Below, piece by piece: positions 34,820-43,170 of a DNA stretch of 48,052 nt. The DNA is taken from positions 1-48,052 of IMG/VR virus record IMGVR_UViG_3300043436_002386. One strand, 5' to 3'. The stretch comes from a virus. The translations under genes and the position numbers were made by a program. The notes beneath the pieces were generated by a model, which had not been told where the DNA came from, ran no database searches, and saw nothing but the letters and a program-made list of their open reading frames with translations. Numbering within the stretch: position 1 is the stretch's first letter; each line of letters opens with the position of its first letter.

Positions 34820-35423
34820 TAAGTATTCCTGCTATATCAAGTTTATGTAGTTTATACGATCTAGGATTGTCATGATGATACTTATGCCATCCTTCGCCGG
34901 GTGCTATAATATTTAAAATAGGTATGTCAGCCGGAGTACCAGATCTGTGTGCTAACCAATTGAGTAACCCAAATCCGACCCATGAAAGGATAAATGGCAT
35001 AAAAACAAAAATAATAAACAAATTTATACCTCCTAGCAGAGCTATAATACCGGCATACGTTAAATGTATATGTTTTCTGTAGCGATGAAAAAATACAATT
35101 CTTGGATTTTTTAACAAGTCTACAATATGCTTTTTTGGAATATATTCTACATGCCATCTGCTAGATAATACATTCCAAACTCCTTTATAAATAGGACTGT
35201 GAGGATCTTGTTCGGTATCACTTTTTACATGATGCATTCGGTGTACGCCTGCCCATGTTAATGCACTTCTTCCGCCGCAAATAAGCCCAAAAGATAGCAT
35301 GACTATTTCTAATGTCGACGAAGTTTCAAAACTACGATGTGTAAAATATCGATGATATCCTATAGAAATACCGATGAGAGCAGCAATATAATAAAATAAA
35401 TATCCGTATATAAATGTAATCAT
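34776..35423 (-). CDS. Fatty acid desaturase (acyl-CoA delta-9 type)
   Basis: The 215-residue membrane protein has the three histidine boxes of diiron desaturases: HRYFTH, HRMHH and HKYHH. Hydrophobic segments lie at the N-terminus (about 1-22), residues 38-52, and 120-160. The size is below the usual 280-330, with a short N-terminus, but all metal ligands are present. The enzyme introduces a double bond in an acyl chain at the membrane. It leads the leftward accessory operon from a promoter whose -10 box is 5 nt before the ATG, so it is probably translated without a leader. Confidence 0.85.
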   Translation of the reverse strand: MITFIYGYLFYYIAALIGISIGYHRYFTHRSFETSSTLEIVMLSFGLICGGRSALTWAGVHRMHHVKSDTEQDPHSPIYKGVWNVLSSRWHVEYIPKKHIVDLLKNPRIVFFHRYRKHIHLTYAGIIALLGGINLFIIFVFMPFILSWVGFGLLNWLAHRSGTPADIPILNIIAPGEGWHKYHHDNPRSYKLHKLDIAGILIERFFIKPKFSSKD

Positions 35424-35428
35424 ACTAT

Positions 35429-35457
35429 ATTATGCGCTATATTTAAAATTTTGTCAA
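35429..35457 (-). promoter_or_regulatory. Sigma70-type promoter with -10 box 5 nt before ATG
   Basis: On the minus strand TTGACA (35457-35452), 17 nt, then CATAAT (35434-35429). The desaturase ATG begins at 35423, 5 nt after the -10 box, so no room remains for a Shine-Dalgarno site. This is the third promoter of this layout in the window. Confidence 0.75.
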
Positions 35458-35499
35458 CAGTATTCATACTTTTTTACAGACTTTGCTAAATGCAAATTA

Positions 35500-37554
35500 T
35501 TAACCTCTATCAAATCTTCCAACGTATGTTACTGCAATATTTTTAAGATTTAATCCGTTAGATACGCGACTAACTCTTATTGGAAATGTAGTTTGTGGTA
35601 TTTTACTAATGTCTTGATATCCTACTCTAGCATCTCCACCTTCTAAACCGTTATAATCGGTCCAATTAGTACTAGTAGCTGTTGTTGATTCTACCCCATA
35701 ATAAAAGTCATCCGAAGACTGAACATCTAAACTCTGAAAATAATTTTTTACATCTTGATATGTCCATGCACGATTGAGACCCATTAAACAGGCAATAAAT
35801 CCTGCTGCTACTGGACATGCTGCACTAGTGCCACTAAACCCAGTATCCTCTGGTACTCCAGCACCGCTACCACTATTTGCTGTAAATCCTGGATAAGTGT
35901 CCGGATATATTCCTTCGGGTGTGTAACTTCTATTTGCTGCTAAGGTACCGTCTGCAGGCATATAAACATCAATGCCTTCGCCTCTATCACTGTATCCTAC
36001 TTTACGTTCGTCGCCATTTGTAAAATCGTCGTCTAACGCACCAACGTTTATAGTTTTGTATGTAACTTCGCCTGTACTAGGGTTAACAGTTTTTCCGCCC
36101 TGTTGCGGGAACCCTCTTCTATTAGTGGTGCCGTATACAGCTTGTCCAATATCGCTGTATGTTGTTTCTTCTAGTGTTTGTGTTGATGTTGCACTGATAT
36201 AATTGTCAAAGTCAGGGTGTCCCCAGTTAACTTGTTTTTGATTACTGTTACCTGCTGCAACTACAAATATTACACCGACATCGATTAGTTCGTCTAACGC
36301 AGTAGTTAGCGAACTTGGCTTAAATTCGCTTTTCCAACGTCCGCTGTCGCCCTGTGATCCCATATGACTTATAAATGCAGGCTCGCTGCTAGTACCTGGA
36401 TATTGAACAGGGTCGTCGTTTCGGAAATGATAGTATCCGTTTGTAGTGCCTTTACTAGATCTATATCCCCAACTATTAGAACTTACTGTAGGATTTTTAG
36501 TGCCATACTTTGGATTTATTGGTTTTGTTTGATGAAATATTTTTTGTAAATCAAATCCTGGTTCTATATCTGCGCCATTAGTGCCATAATGATTGAGGAC
36601 CCATTTGTTAGCATTGTATGCCCATCCTTGTGTTCTACCGTATGTAAGGGCCATACAAGGTGTACAATGCTCTCCTACACTGCTTTGTGCAGTGTTAGAC
36701 CCATTGCAATATGCACGAGTGTAAGAACTTGTAACAGTAACAGTACCGGCAGACGGATATAAATTGTTAAATGTGCCACTTCTATTTGCAGTTGATGCCC
36801 ACCAACTACGTGCAACACTTTCAACCGGAACAATTGTGCCATCCCAACGTGTAGTTAAACGTTCGGCTGAATTTGCATTAAAATAATCCGGATCCAAATA
36901 ATATGGTGCATCTAGCACAATATCTAATATATCACAAGTTCCGTTACCTGGTAAACGGTTGCCTCCTACATAATATGTAGGTTTGGCACCTGTACAATTG
37001 TTTTGAAATTCGGGGTGTCCTATCCATCCAGCACCGTCATCTGCAACAATAACATCAACATCTCTACCATCGCCAAATTGCTGAATGTTGCTAGTCACAA
37101 CTGAACTATCATCAAGACTGCCAGCAACCCACGGATCTAATTTCTGCATAGGTCGTAACAACTGATATCCTGTTCTGTTTATATCAGTGTTGTCTGGAGT
37201 TACAGGTAATGAATTAGTATTTTCAAAATCTCTGTATACCTTAACATTGCTTTGCCAACGTGTTAATAATTCTGCACTAGTTGCCTGAAGCTCGCTAGGA
37301 TTTGGTTTAAATTGCTCTGGATAGCTTGTAAAATCTATGTTAATCCATTTAACTCTTGGATCTGTTTTTAATGTTTCGGCTTCTTCGTCTGTAAGTAAAA
37401 ACGTACCTCTAGTAGGGCTATGAGGTTTCTCATCTACGCACATTACACATCTTGAAGGAATAGTATCTGTTCCTCCACTAGACATTAATTGATTATGTAT
37501 TTCGTACCATTGATCGGGTGTGTGCGTACCAACTTGGTAATACTTTTCACTCAT
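35500..37554 (-). CDS. Subtilisin-like (S8 family) serine protease, probably virion-associated
   Basis: The 684-residue protein has the S8 triad in order. VDVIVADDGAGWIGHPEF carries the Asp (172 or 173), GEHCTPCMALTYG has H296, VVAAGNSN gives the oxyanion Asn (436), and GFSGTSAACPVAAGF has S577. An approximately 160-residue N-terminal region may be a prodomain or structural attachment. No signal peptide is seen, so it acts in the infected cell or on the particle. It follows the tail-fibre gene by 22 nt with AAAGGA as the binding site, indicating late co-expression. It may process or sit within the fibre assembly. Confidence 0.85.
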   Translation of the reverse strand: MSEKYYQVGTHTPDQWYEIHNQLMSSGGTDTIPSRCVMCVDEKPHSPTRGTFLLTDEEAETLKTDPRVKWINIDFTSYPEQFKPNPSELQATSAELLTRWQSNVKVYRDFENTNSLPVTPDNTDINRTGYQLLRPMQKLDPWVAGSLDDSSVVTSNIQQFGDGRDVDVIVADDGAGWIGHPEFQNNCTGAKPTYYVGGNRLPGNGTCDILDIVLDAPYYLDPDYFNANSAERLTTRWDGTIVPVESVARSWWASTANRSGTFNNLYPSAGTVTVTSSYTRAYCNGSNTAQSSVGEHCTPCMALTYGRTQGWAYNANKWVLNHYGTNGADIEPGFDLQKIFHQTKPINPKYGTKNPTVSSNSWGYRSSKGTTNGYYHFRNDDPVQYPGTSSEPAFISHMGSQGDSGRWKSEFKPSSLTTALDELIDVGVIFVVAAGNSNQKQVNWGHPDFDNYISATSTQTLEETTYSDIGQAVYGTTNRRGFPQQGGKTVNPSTGEVTYKTINVGALDDDFTNGDERKVGYSDRGEGIDVYMPADGTLAANRSYTPEGIYPDTYPGFTANSGSGAGVPEDTGFSGTSAACPVAAGFIACLMGLNRAWTYQDVKNYFQSLDVQSSDDFYYGVESTTATSTNWTDYNGLEGGDARVGYQDISKIPQTTFPIRVSRVSNGLNLKNIAVTYVGRFDRG

Positions 37555-37576
37555 AGACTATCCTTTGGTTCTTTTG

Positions 37577-39094
37577 TTATGCAGAAGTACCGTCATCCAG
37601 GTTAATCCAGCCGCCGTTTTGATAACCTTGGAATCTGTTATCTGTTGTGTTGTAGATTAAATCGCCTGCAACTGGGCTAATTAGGTTTCTTTCTGTTGTT
37701 GTAAGTTGTGCTAATCTAAACGGACTAGTAGTTACTCTGACACGTTCGCCGGCTTGCAAGTCGATAACTGTTTCGCTTTCTAGTGTAGGAGCGCCACCAC
37801 CTGTACTAATAAAAGTATTAGCAGTTACTGAAGCAAATCTTACATCTGCGTCTTCTTCAAGAGATTGGTTTGGCATACTAAACCAAGAATCTGCTTGATA
37901 ATATTGTATTCTTTCAGCGTCTATATTATAGAACATTGCACCGTCGATTGAATTGCTGTCAGATCCGAATCCATCTCTGGAACTGGTGTCGCTTGGTCCT
38001 AATTTTAGGAATGTACTAAGTACAATTGCATTTTCGCTAAGTTCTTCTACAACTGCTCTGGTCCATCCTACAGTGTTATTATACATGTATAATCCACCAT
38101 CCGTGGTAACGGTATCATACATCATCTCGCCGCTAACAGGACTTGAAATCGCTGTATATGCTCTGTCATCGTCAAATTTTAAACTTCCGGTTAAAAGCAT
38201 CTCGCTTGCAGTTACACTACCGGTGAATACAGCATTGCCTTTCACATCTAGTTTTTCAGATGGAGTGTATGTTCCTAATCCTAAGTTACCTAAATTATTG
38301 AGCAACACAATTGTTGACTCAGGAAACACTGCGGTTTCGTCTACATGTAAATATATTCCACCACGACCACCGCCTATAACTGCCTCAAACTGTTCTCCGT
38401 TAATGTCATTTCGAGTAAAAAAGATTTGACCTCTGTCTGTGCCATTTCCGGATAAGTCGCCTGCTGAATTTAATTGAAAACGCATTGCTTTATTTGACAC
38501 AGTATTTTGTATTATAATGTCGTTATTTATAATTAAATCAGCAGATATTGTTCCACTAAGTGTATTAGTATCGCTGTTAACTAACATACTACTATCACTG
38601 CCGATAATATTAATTTGTTGGTTGGAACCGTCAAGTATAATAGTCGATGTATTTGGTGTATTAATCCACTCTGCACCATCCCAGGATATTACGTCACCTG
38701 GGTTTAATGTTCCTAGGTTAAAATCATTTAAATCACCTAGCGATATATTAGTAATTAAACTACCGTCGCCGATGAACGATCCATAAAATGCGCTGTTTAC
38801 GTTGTCGACAATTAACGTACTATCTACGCTAACAATACCACTGTCAATTGCCAAGGCTGATACAGTTCCGTTAATAGCAATGTTACCATTACCATTAATT
38901 TCGTATCCACTTAAATTTAGGTTTGATGTAAGAGCACTAGTAATGCCACCACCGCCGACAATTAAAGTACCGCCTACTGTTGATCCGTCACCAACATATA
39001 GTTCTCCGGTATCTGTTACGTATACAAGTTCACCTTCAGAAAATGTAATGCTTTGTCTTTGAAGGTCTGTACCGCGTCTTAATCGCAATGTCAT
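37577..39094 (-). CDS. Tail-fibre-like structural protein
   Basis: The 505-residue product begins TLRLRRGTDLQRQSITFSEG, then ELVYVTDTGELYVGDG, a head-domain pattern common to phage fibre and baseplate-attached proteins. Gly/Asn/Ser-rich beta repeats follow, including GNLGLGTYTPSEKLDVKG, typical of fibre shafts. Two segments (GEMMYDTVTTDGGLYMY; GDLIYNTTDNRFQGYQNGGW) recur as short beta modules near the end. INIIGSDSSMLVNS matches the fibre gene at 9231-10820. TAGGAGA lies upstream of the ATG within a hairpin, and a late promoter is in its loop. Confidence 0.78.
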   Translation of the reverse strand: MTLRLRRGTDLQRQSITFSEGELVYVTDTGELYVGDGSTVGGTLIVGGGGITSALTSNLNLSGYEINGNGNIAINGTVSALAIDSGIVSVDSTLIVDNVNSAFYGSFIGDGSLITNISLGDLNDFNLGTLNPGDVISWDGAEWINTPNTSTIILDGSNQQINIIGSDSSMLVNSDTNTLSGTISADLIINNDIIIQNTVSNKAMRFQLNSAGDLSGNGTDRGQIFFTRNDINGEQFEAVIGGGRGGIYLHVDETAVFPESTIVLLNNLGNLGLGTYTPSEKLDVKGNAVFTGSVTASEMLLTGSLKFDDDRAYTAISSPVSGEMMYDTVTTDGGLYMYNNTVGWTRAVVEELSENAIVLSTFLKLGPSDTSSRDGFGSDSNSIDGAMFYNIDAERIQYYQADSWFSMPNQSLEEDADVRFASVTANTFISTGGGAPTLESETVIDLQAGERVRVTTSPFRLAQLTTTERNLISPVAGDLIYNTTDNRFQGYQNGGWINLDDGTSA

Positions 39095-39099
39095 ATTGA

Positions 39100-39147
39100 A
39101 AATCTCCTAGCGTAATTGTTATATATATTTATCACGCTAGGAGATTT
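39100..39147 (-). promoter_or_regulatory. Perfect 14-bp hairpin enclosing a late promoter and sequestering the fibre RBS
   Basis: AAATCTCCTAGCGT (39100-39113) and ACGCTAGGAGATTT (39134-39147) are perfect inverted copies around a 20-nt loop. The loop holds GATAAATA on the minus strand (39133-39126). The TAGGAG binding site of the fibre gene is in the promoter-proximal arm. A transcript arriving from upstream would fold and hide the site. A transcript started at the late promoter would lack the 5' arm and stay open. The hairpin may also slow read-through. Confidence 0.8.
39126..39133 (-). promoter_or_regulatory. T4-type late promoter (GATAAATA) in hairpin loop
   Basis: GATAAATA differs from TATAAATA at the first base only. 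It lies 31 nt before the fibre ATG at 39094. The predicted start of transcription falls inside the loop. Confidence 0.7.
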
Positions 39148-39148
39148 A

Positions 39149-39463
39149 TTATTTGTTGGTTTTGAGAAATCTATAAACTCTGCGACTTAAATCGTGTTTA
39201 ATACGCTCTAAATCAAGTTTAAAGTTTATAGTTTCCATCGAATCTTCGTATTCTTCAAATAATTCGTCTAATGTGTCTTCTATATCCTCAAGTGTATGAG
39301 TTTTTCTACTTCCATTAATGTCAATATCCCATATAGTACCATTTTCAAATTTTATAATGATACTGTTGAGATATTCAACTGGAAAGAAGTCCATGTTCAC
39401 TTCGTCAAGTATTTCTTGCCAATCCTCGTCGGAAATGCGCTTTACTTTATGATTCTTCGACAA
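39149..39463 (-). CDS. Conserved-looking acidic phage protein, unknown function
   Basis: The reading frame is open upstream to a TTG at 39496, but that part lies inside the preceding gene. I favour TTG at 39463, giving about 104 residues; the start is uncertain. The protein is rich in acidic and hydrophobic residues (LEDIEDTLDELFEEYEDSMETI) with a basic C-terminal helix (LERIKHDLSRRVYRFL). No enzyme motif is visible. It is the last gene before the hairpin that precedes the fibre gene, and belongs to a four-gene run of small conserved phage genes. Confidence 0.55.
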   Translation of the reverse strand: MSKNHKVKRISDEDWQEILDEVNMDFFPVEYLNSIIIKFENGTIWDIDINGSRKTHTLEDIEDTLDELFEEYEDSMETINFKLDLERIKHDLSRRVYRFLKTNK

Positions 39464-40061
39464 TAGTAGACTTAGCTTTCTTTTTTGTCGGAACAAGTTC
39501 GTCTGCCTGCTCTCTTAGACGTTTGGCTTCTTTAAATAAAGAGTCTGCTTGACTTCTCAAAGAAGCAGCCAAGTCTTCGTCGGTTAAGACACTATTTGTA
39601 GGTGCGCTATTTGTAACCGCAGTTGTTTCTTTAACAGGAGATGTATTACTTGTTTCCTGTTGCGGTGTATTAGGTCCCTTTAACGAAAGATCCTCTAACG
39701 AAACTCCTCGCTGATTAGCAATTATTTGATTCAATTCATCTAATCCAACAGTTGTATGTAGATCTGGAATCATCTCAATTTCGTTCGTTGCAATTTTAAA
39801 TAGCTTACCAGTTCCGTGAAAACCAGCAAGCATGTTGCGTCCGTCGACTAGATATGTTCGTGCCATTGCTTCTGCAAGCTCATATGCCGATTGTCCAGCT
39901 TCGCTTTCAACGCATCTTATCAAACTAGCGTGTTCGTCAGCATTCAACGAATCGGTAAAAATTACCAACGCATTAAATGGGTCATTTGGCAAAGTTCTAT
40001 AAGCAACTATTGCTCTTCTTTTGCTCTTTTTTAAACGTCCTACGTGTTTAAGCGCCGGCAT
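39447..40061 (-). CDS. Phage protein of unknown function
   Basis: I chose ATG 40061 (GGGAGA about 8 nt upstream) rather than the longer frame to 40127, which overlaps the previous gene. The 204-residue protein starts with a basic segment (KHVGRLKKSKRRAIVAYRTLP) and has a globular middle with MIPDLHTTVGLDELNQII. It ends in a Thr/Ser/Asn-rich linker plus a helical, Lys-rich tail (SLFKEAKRLREQADEL). I do not recognise a catalytic motif. It overlaps the upstream small gene by 14 nt. A nucleic-acid or assembly role is possible. Confidence 0.6.
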   Translation of the reverse strand: MPALKHVGRLKKSKRRAIVAYRTLPNDPFNALVIFTDSLNADEHASLIRCVESEAGQSAYELAEAMARTYLVDGRNMLAGFHGTGKLFKIATNEIEMIPDLHTTVGLDELNQIIANQRGVSLEDLSLKGPNTPQQETSNTSPVKETTAVTNSAPTNSVLTDEDLAASLRSQADSLFKEAKRLREQADELVPTKKKAKSTIVEES

Positions 40062-40311
40062 CTGTGGTTTCTCCCTTGCTAGGAGTTTCAGTTGCAGCAG
40101 CCTTAGCAGCAGCTTGTGCTTGTGCAATCTTTTGTTGTTCTTCTACTGTTTTTAGAAAAAGATCCAGTTTGCTGTACACAGTACCTACTACAGCCATTTC
40201 GGCTGGTTTAAAAGCATTACGTTCGCTTGCAAGATCGATAATTGCTTTCATTGCAGCCAAATCTTGAATGTTTAGATCCTGTGAATTTGTTGCAGTTTTT
40301 TCTTCGGCCAT
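40048..40311 (-). CDS. Small helical phage protein of unknown function
   Basis: The 87-residue protein starts at an ATG with a strong AAAGGAGA site. It is mostly helical (LAAMKAIIDLASERNAF; YSKLDLFLKTVEEQQKIAQ) with an Ala-rich tail. It overlaps the next gene by 14 nt and sits in the VWA gene operon. No function is evident. Confidence 0.65.
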   Translation of the reverse strand: MAEEKTATNSQDLNIQDLAAMKAIIDLASERNAFKPAEMAVVGTVYSKLDLFLKTVEEQQKIAQAQAAAKAAATETPSKGETTDAGA

Positions 40312-40349
40312 AATTTATTCTCCTTTGTATATTATATATGTTGAAGTAA

Positions 40350-40634
40350 TTATTTGTATTTTAAAAGTGGACAAGCCAGCATAAAATAGCTCATGTCTCC
40401 GGGATTTTCGAATCCTACTTTTATTTTGTTTTTAAATTGCGAATCGTCGTCAACTAATTCTACAGTTTGCCCGATGTAGTATCTACCTGATACGTTATCG
40501 TATATCCAATCATTAAGGGCTTTGAGCAAGTTATAAGAAAACGTAACAGATATTGTTTCGAAATACGGAGGACAAAACTCTGTCCTCCGTATATCCAGCA
40601 CATTTAAAGGGTTTATTTTACCTTTACGTATCAC
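40350..40634 (-). CDS. Small phage protein of unknown function
   Basis: The 94-residue protein starts in an ATGA overlap with the VWA gene stop, so it is translationally coupled to it. It contains FSYNLLKALNDWIYDNVSGRYY and GFENPGDMSYFMLACPLLK. These look like a conserved compact domain, but I recognise no family. Its coupling suggests a role with the VWA/MoxR pair. Confidence 0.65.
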   Translation of the reverse strand: MIRKGKINPLNVLDIRRTEFCPPYFETISVTFSYNLLKALNDWIYDNVSGRYYIGQTVELVDDDSQFKNKIKVGFENPGDMSYFMLACPLLKYK

Positions 40635-41911
40635 GCAGTTTTCTCGTAGTGTGCTGTTATGCCAAACGGGCCTTCAAGGTTCTTATCGTGATTTTGGTGA
40701 ATAATGAAGATTGTATCACAATACTCCGGATCACCCCAACTGTTCCATGCATAGCCGTCTGTGAACATAATAAACTTCTTTGGCTGAATGCCTTGTTCTT
40801 TCATGTATGTCCAGTTACACATGAAATCAGTACCGCCACCGCCTTTGAGGTTGTACTCAGTCAAATCTTCGCCACAATCGGCACTGAAATCCTGTTCGTT
40901 ATAGACCTTAGTATCAAAGCACCACAATTTAATTTGGTAATCTTTGTATTCGTCCATAATGCCTTTGATTTCACCAAGGAAGTCAGACGCCTGATCGTTT
41001 CCGATAGACCCGCTCATGTCCAGTGCAATACAGATGTCAATTGTTTCAGCAAAGTTCATGCCGGGCAATACAACACCAGTATGCCATCCTTTACGATTGG
41101 GACGACTAAACGTATAGTCGCTACGAATAGTGCTTTGGATCTGTTGACGAAGCAACTGACGCCAATCCATCTTAGGCTCAGTGATTTCTTTAATCATGCG
41201 AGCAATTTCACCAGGCAAATTGCCTGCACCGGCAGCACTAGCCGCTTGCAGCATGGCTTCTTTGATCTCGTCTTTGATTTGATCGAGCTCTGCCTTACTG
41301 TATTTCGGACGAACGTTTCCTTTGCCATCGCCGTCTTCGGTGCCATCGCCTTCTAGATCAAGATGCTCGTCTAGCATTTCGCCAAGTTGTTTTACAAACT
41401 CCTCGCCATTCTTTTTAGCTTGTTTAAACAAGTCGTCGTAAACCTCTTCCGAGGTCCACTTATCGTATTTAAAGTCTTGGTAACAATCCACTACTCGGGG
41501 TTTAGTACCAATGCGATCACGAACAAGAAGGTTGTTTACAATATAGTCGGCTGCAATGTTATACAGCATAGGATTGCGATCATCACGACGACCCAAATGG
41601 TCATATACCATGTGCAGAATCTCGTGTGCAATAACAAATTCGACTTCTTTGTTATTCATTGCATTGAAGAACTGCGTATTGAAAAACAAGTTTCTGCCAT
41701 CTACGGCAGCAGTCATAAGCCAATCGTCAGCTGCCTGGATACGCAAACGAGTAGCCATGTTACCAAAAAACGGATGACGAAGCAACAGACCGATGCGAGC
41801 AACAACAATACGATCGTAAACTTCTTTACGCATATTTTCCAGTTGTTCGGGCGTGATGTTAGGATCAGGCTGCCAGTTTTTTAGTTTGCTTTGAGTTTTT
41901 TTAGTAGACAT
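40631..41911 (-). CDS. VWA-domain putative metallopeptidase
   Basis: The 426-residue protein has HEILH (residues 96-100), the HExxH zinc motif, with H105 nearby, in an N-terminal domain. The linker (about 160-245) is acidic and Gly-rich. A VWA domain begins IDICIALDMSGSIGND with the MIDAS DxSxS (298-302) and GGGGTDF later. This is the VWA-like metallopeptidase architecture often paired with a MoxR ATPase in T4-like phages, where the pair is thought to act as a chaperone or metal-insertion system. MoxR is directly upstream. It has its own sigma70-type promoter and a GAGGT site. Confidence 0.82.
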   Translation of the reverse strand: MSTKKTQSKLKNWQPDPNITPEQLENMRKEVYDRIVVARIGLLLRHPFFGNMATRLRIQAADDWLMTAAVDGRNLFFNTQFFNAMNNKEVEFVIAHEILHMVYDHLGRRDDRNPMLYNIAADYIVNNLLVRDRIGTKPRVVDCYQDFKYDKWTSEEVYDDLFKQAKKNGEEFVKQLGEMLDEHLDLEGDGTEDGDGKGNVRPKYSKAELDQIKDEIKEAMLQAASAAGAGNLPGEIARMIKEITEPKMDWRQLLRQQIQSTIRSDYTFSRPNRKGWHTGVVLPGMNFAETIDICIALDMSGSIGNDQASDFLGEIKGIMDEYKDYQIKLWCFDTKVYNEQDFSADCGEDLTEYNLKGGGGTDFMCNWTYMKEQGIQPKKFIMFTDGYAWNSWGDPEYCDTIFIIHQNHDKNLEGPFGITAHYEKTA

Positions 41912-41938
41912 AGTTTACCTCATTGTTACGTTTATGAT

Positions 41939-41962
41939 GTAATATAACATTATTTACATTAC
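41939..41962 (-). promoter_or_regulatory. Imperfect palindrome between -35 and -10 of the VWA gene promoter
   Basis: GTAAT.TAA...TTA.ATTAC over 24 bp is symmetric at eight of nine outer positions. It covers the -10 box (41941-41946) and all the spacer up to the -35 box, the position expected of a repressor site. No matching regulator is encoded in the window. Confidence 0.4.
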
Positions 41963-41969
41963 AAGTCAA
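41941..41969 (-). promoter_or_regulatory. Sigma70-type promoter for the VWA gene operon
   Basis: On the minus strand TTGACT (41969-41964), 17 nt, then TATATT (41946-41941), each one mismatch from consensus. The ATG is 29 nt further on, with GAGGT in between, so this leader is conventional, unlike those of the accessory operons. Confidence 0.7.
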
Positions 41970-41978
41970 CCGCTTGAA

Positions 41979-42010
41979 TAAAAAATGGGCAAATTTTTCA
42001 ATTTGCCCAT
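41979..42010 (-). terminator. Rho-independent terminator after moxR-like gene
   Basis: ATGGGCAAAT (minus strand, 42010-42001), a 6-nt loop, ATTTGCCCAT (41994-41985), then a run of T. It lies 12 nt after the stop of the MoxR gene and just before the VWA promoter, so the two genes are separate transcription units. Confidence 0.85.
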
Positions 42011-42021
42011 CTTCTACCATA

Positions 42022-43104
42022 TTACGCCGCTTGTGCAGCCTTAATATACTTACCGTAACGTTCGTGGAATTCATCGAAACATTCAGTTGCATCCGGATCA
42101 ATCGGAAGCGAATATTGAGTCAATGCAAGTTTGATACCCATAACAACAAGTTCGGTATCAAAGTTATCCATTGCAAAACGCAAGAAGTTGTTGACTTTCT
42201 CGTCAAACCGCTTGTCGTTTTTATCCGCAGCTTCTTTCAGCTCGTAGCAAAGAGAAACAGTCAAGGAATACATGGCACTGATTTCTTTAGTTTTCATCTC
42301 TTTGACTTTGCCGGCAAGAATTTCGGCAGGGTCGGGCATACTAGAAGCAACCTTACGGTGAGCCATAAACTTGACAGCAAGGCCTTCACCAACTGCGCCT
42401 GCAACCAGGTCAGTAGTTGTGCTTTCGTCAAGATCGTCTTCAAGCAGTTCACTTACAAACGACCACGAACGCGGAGTTGCAAACGAACGGCTAGGAGATT
42501 TAGGATCGAAGTCGTACAGGTCTCTTTTAGCAAAGTTAAGAAAACCTACAACGTCTTTGTGAACTCGGTTATTAACTGCCCACTCAAACCAGTCATCAAA
42601 CGAAACAGCAAGTTCCAAGTGGATGAAACGGTTTGCCAATGGAGCAGGCATACGATAGGTAACACCCTTGTCAGCTTCGCGGTTACCAGCCGCAACAATC
42701 ATAACATTGTCGGGCAAACGATATTGACCGACACGACGGTTAAGAATCAGCTGATAAGCAGCGGCTTGCACCGCAGGCGCAGCACTGTTCATTTCGTCAA
42801 GAAAAAGAACAATGTTATCATACTTAGCAGCCAGTTCGTCATCGGGCAGTTCGGCAGGAGCGCCCCACACCATTTTGCTGCTGTTGGTATCGAAATACGG
42901 AATACCTTTGATGTCAGTGGGTTCCCACAGCGACAAACGAACGTCGATCAACAGGCTATTCTTAAACGAGTTAGTAATCTGAGCAACAATGTCAGATTTA
43001 CCAATTCCGGGAGGACCCCACATAAAAACAGGGCGTTTTTTGCGCATTGCATGACGCAAGCTATTTTTTGCTTTGTTCGGAGTAACAGTACGTGCTTCAG
43101 ACAT
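42022..43104 (-). CDS. MoxR-family AAA+ ATPase
   Basis: The 360-residue protein has MWGPPGIGKSDIV (Walker A, residues 30-37), VLFLDEMNSA (Walker B, about 100-104), and VMIVAAGNREAD with the sensor 1 Asn. The order and length match phage MoxR-type ATPases. MoxR proteins work with VWA proteins in protein maturation or metal insertion, and the VWA gene follows immediately. It has a promoter with TTGACA, an AAAGGA site and a clean terminator. A 400-codon antisense frame over this gene is a shadow of its codon use. Confidence 0.87.
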   Translation of the reverse strand: MSEARTVTPNKAKNSLRHAMRKKRPVFMWGPPGIGKSDIVAQITNSFKNSLLIDVRLSLWEPTDIKGIPYFDTNSSKMVWGAPAELPDDELAAKYDNIVLFLDEMNSAAPAVQAAAYQLILNRRVGQYRLPDNVMIVAAGNREADKGVTYRMPAPLANRFIHLELAVSFDDWFEWAVNNRVHKDVVGFLNFAKRDLYDFDPKSPSRSFATPRSWSFVSELLEDDLDESTTTDLVAGAVGEGLAVKFMAHRKVASSMPDPAEILAGKVKEMKTKEISAMYSLTVSLCYELKEAADKNDKRFDEKVNNFLRFAMDNFDTELVVMGIKLALTQYSLPIDPDATECFDEFHERYGKYIKAAQAA

Positions 43105-43141
43105 TGTGTATTCCTTTCTGTGATTTCAGTGCCTATGTCTT

Positions 43142-43170
43142 ACAATAGCAGTGCATTACAGTGTTGTCAA
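43142..43170 (-). promoter_or_regulatory. Sigma70-type promoter for the MoxR gene
   Basis: TTGACA (43170-43165), 17 nt, TATTGT (43147-43142) on the minus strand. A CACTG direct repeat lies in the spacer. The ATG at 43104 is preceded by AAAGGA, so the leader is about 35 nt. Confidence 0.65.

Noticed and set aside
40553-41356. 267-codon frame antisense to the VWA gene
   Set aside because: The opposite strand encodes a clear HExxH plus VWA protein; the frame is a shadow.
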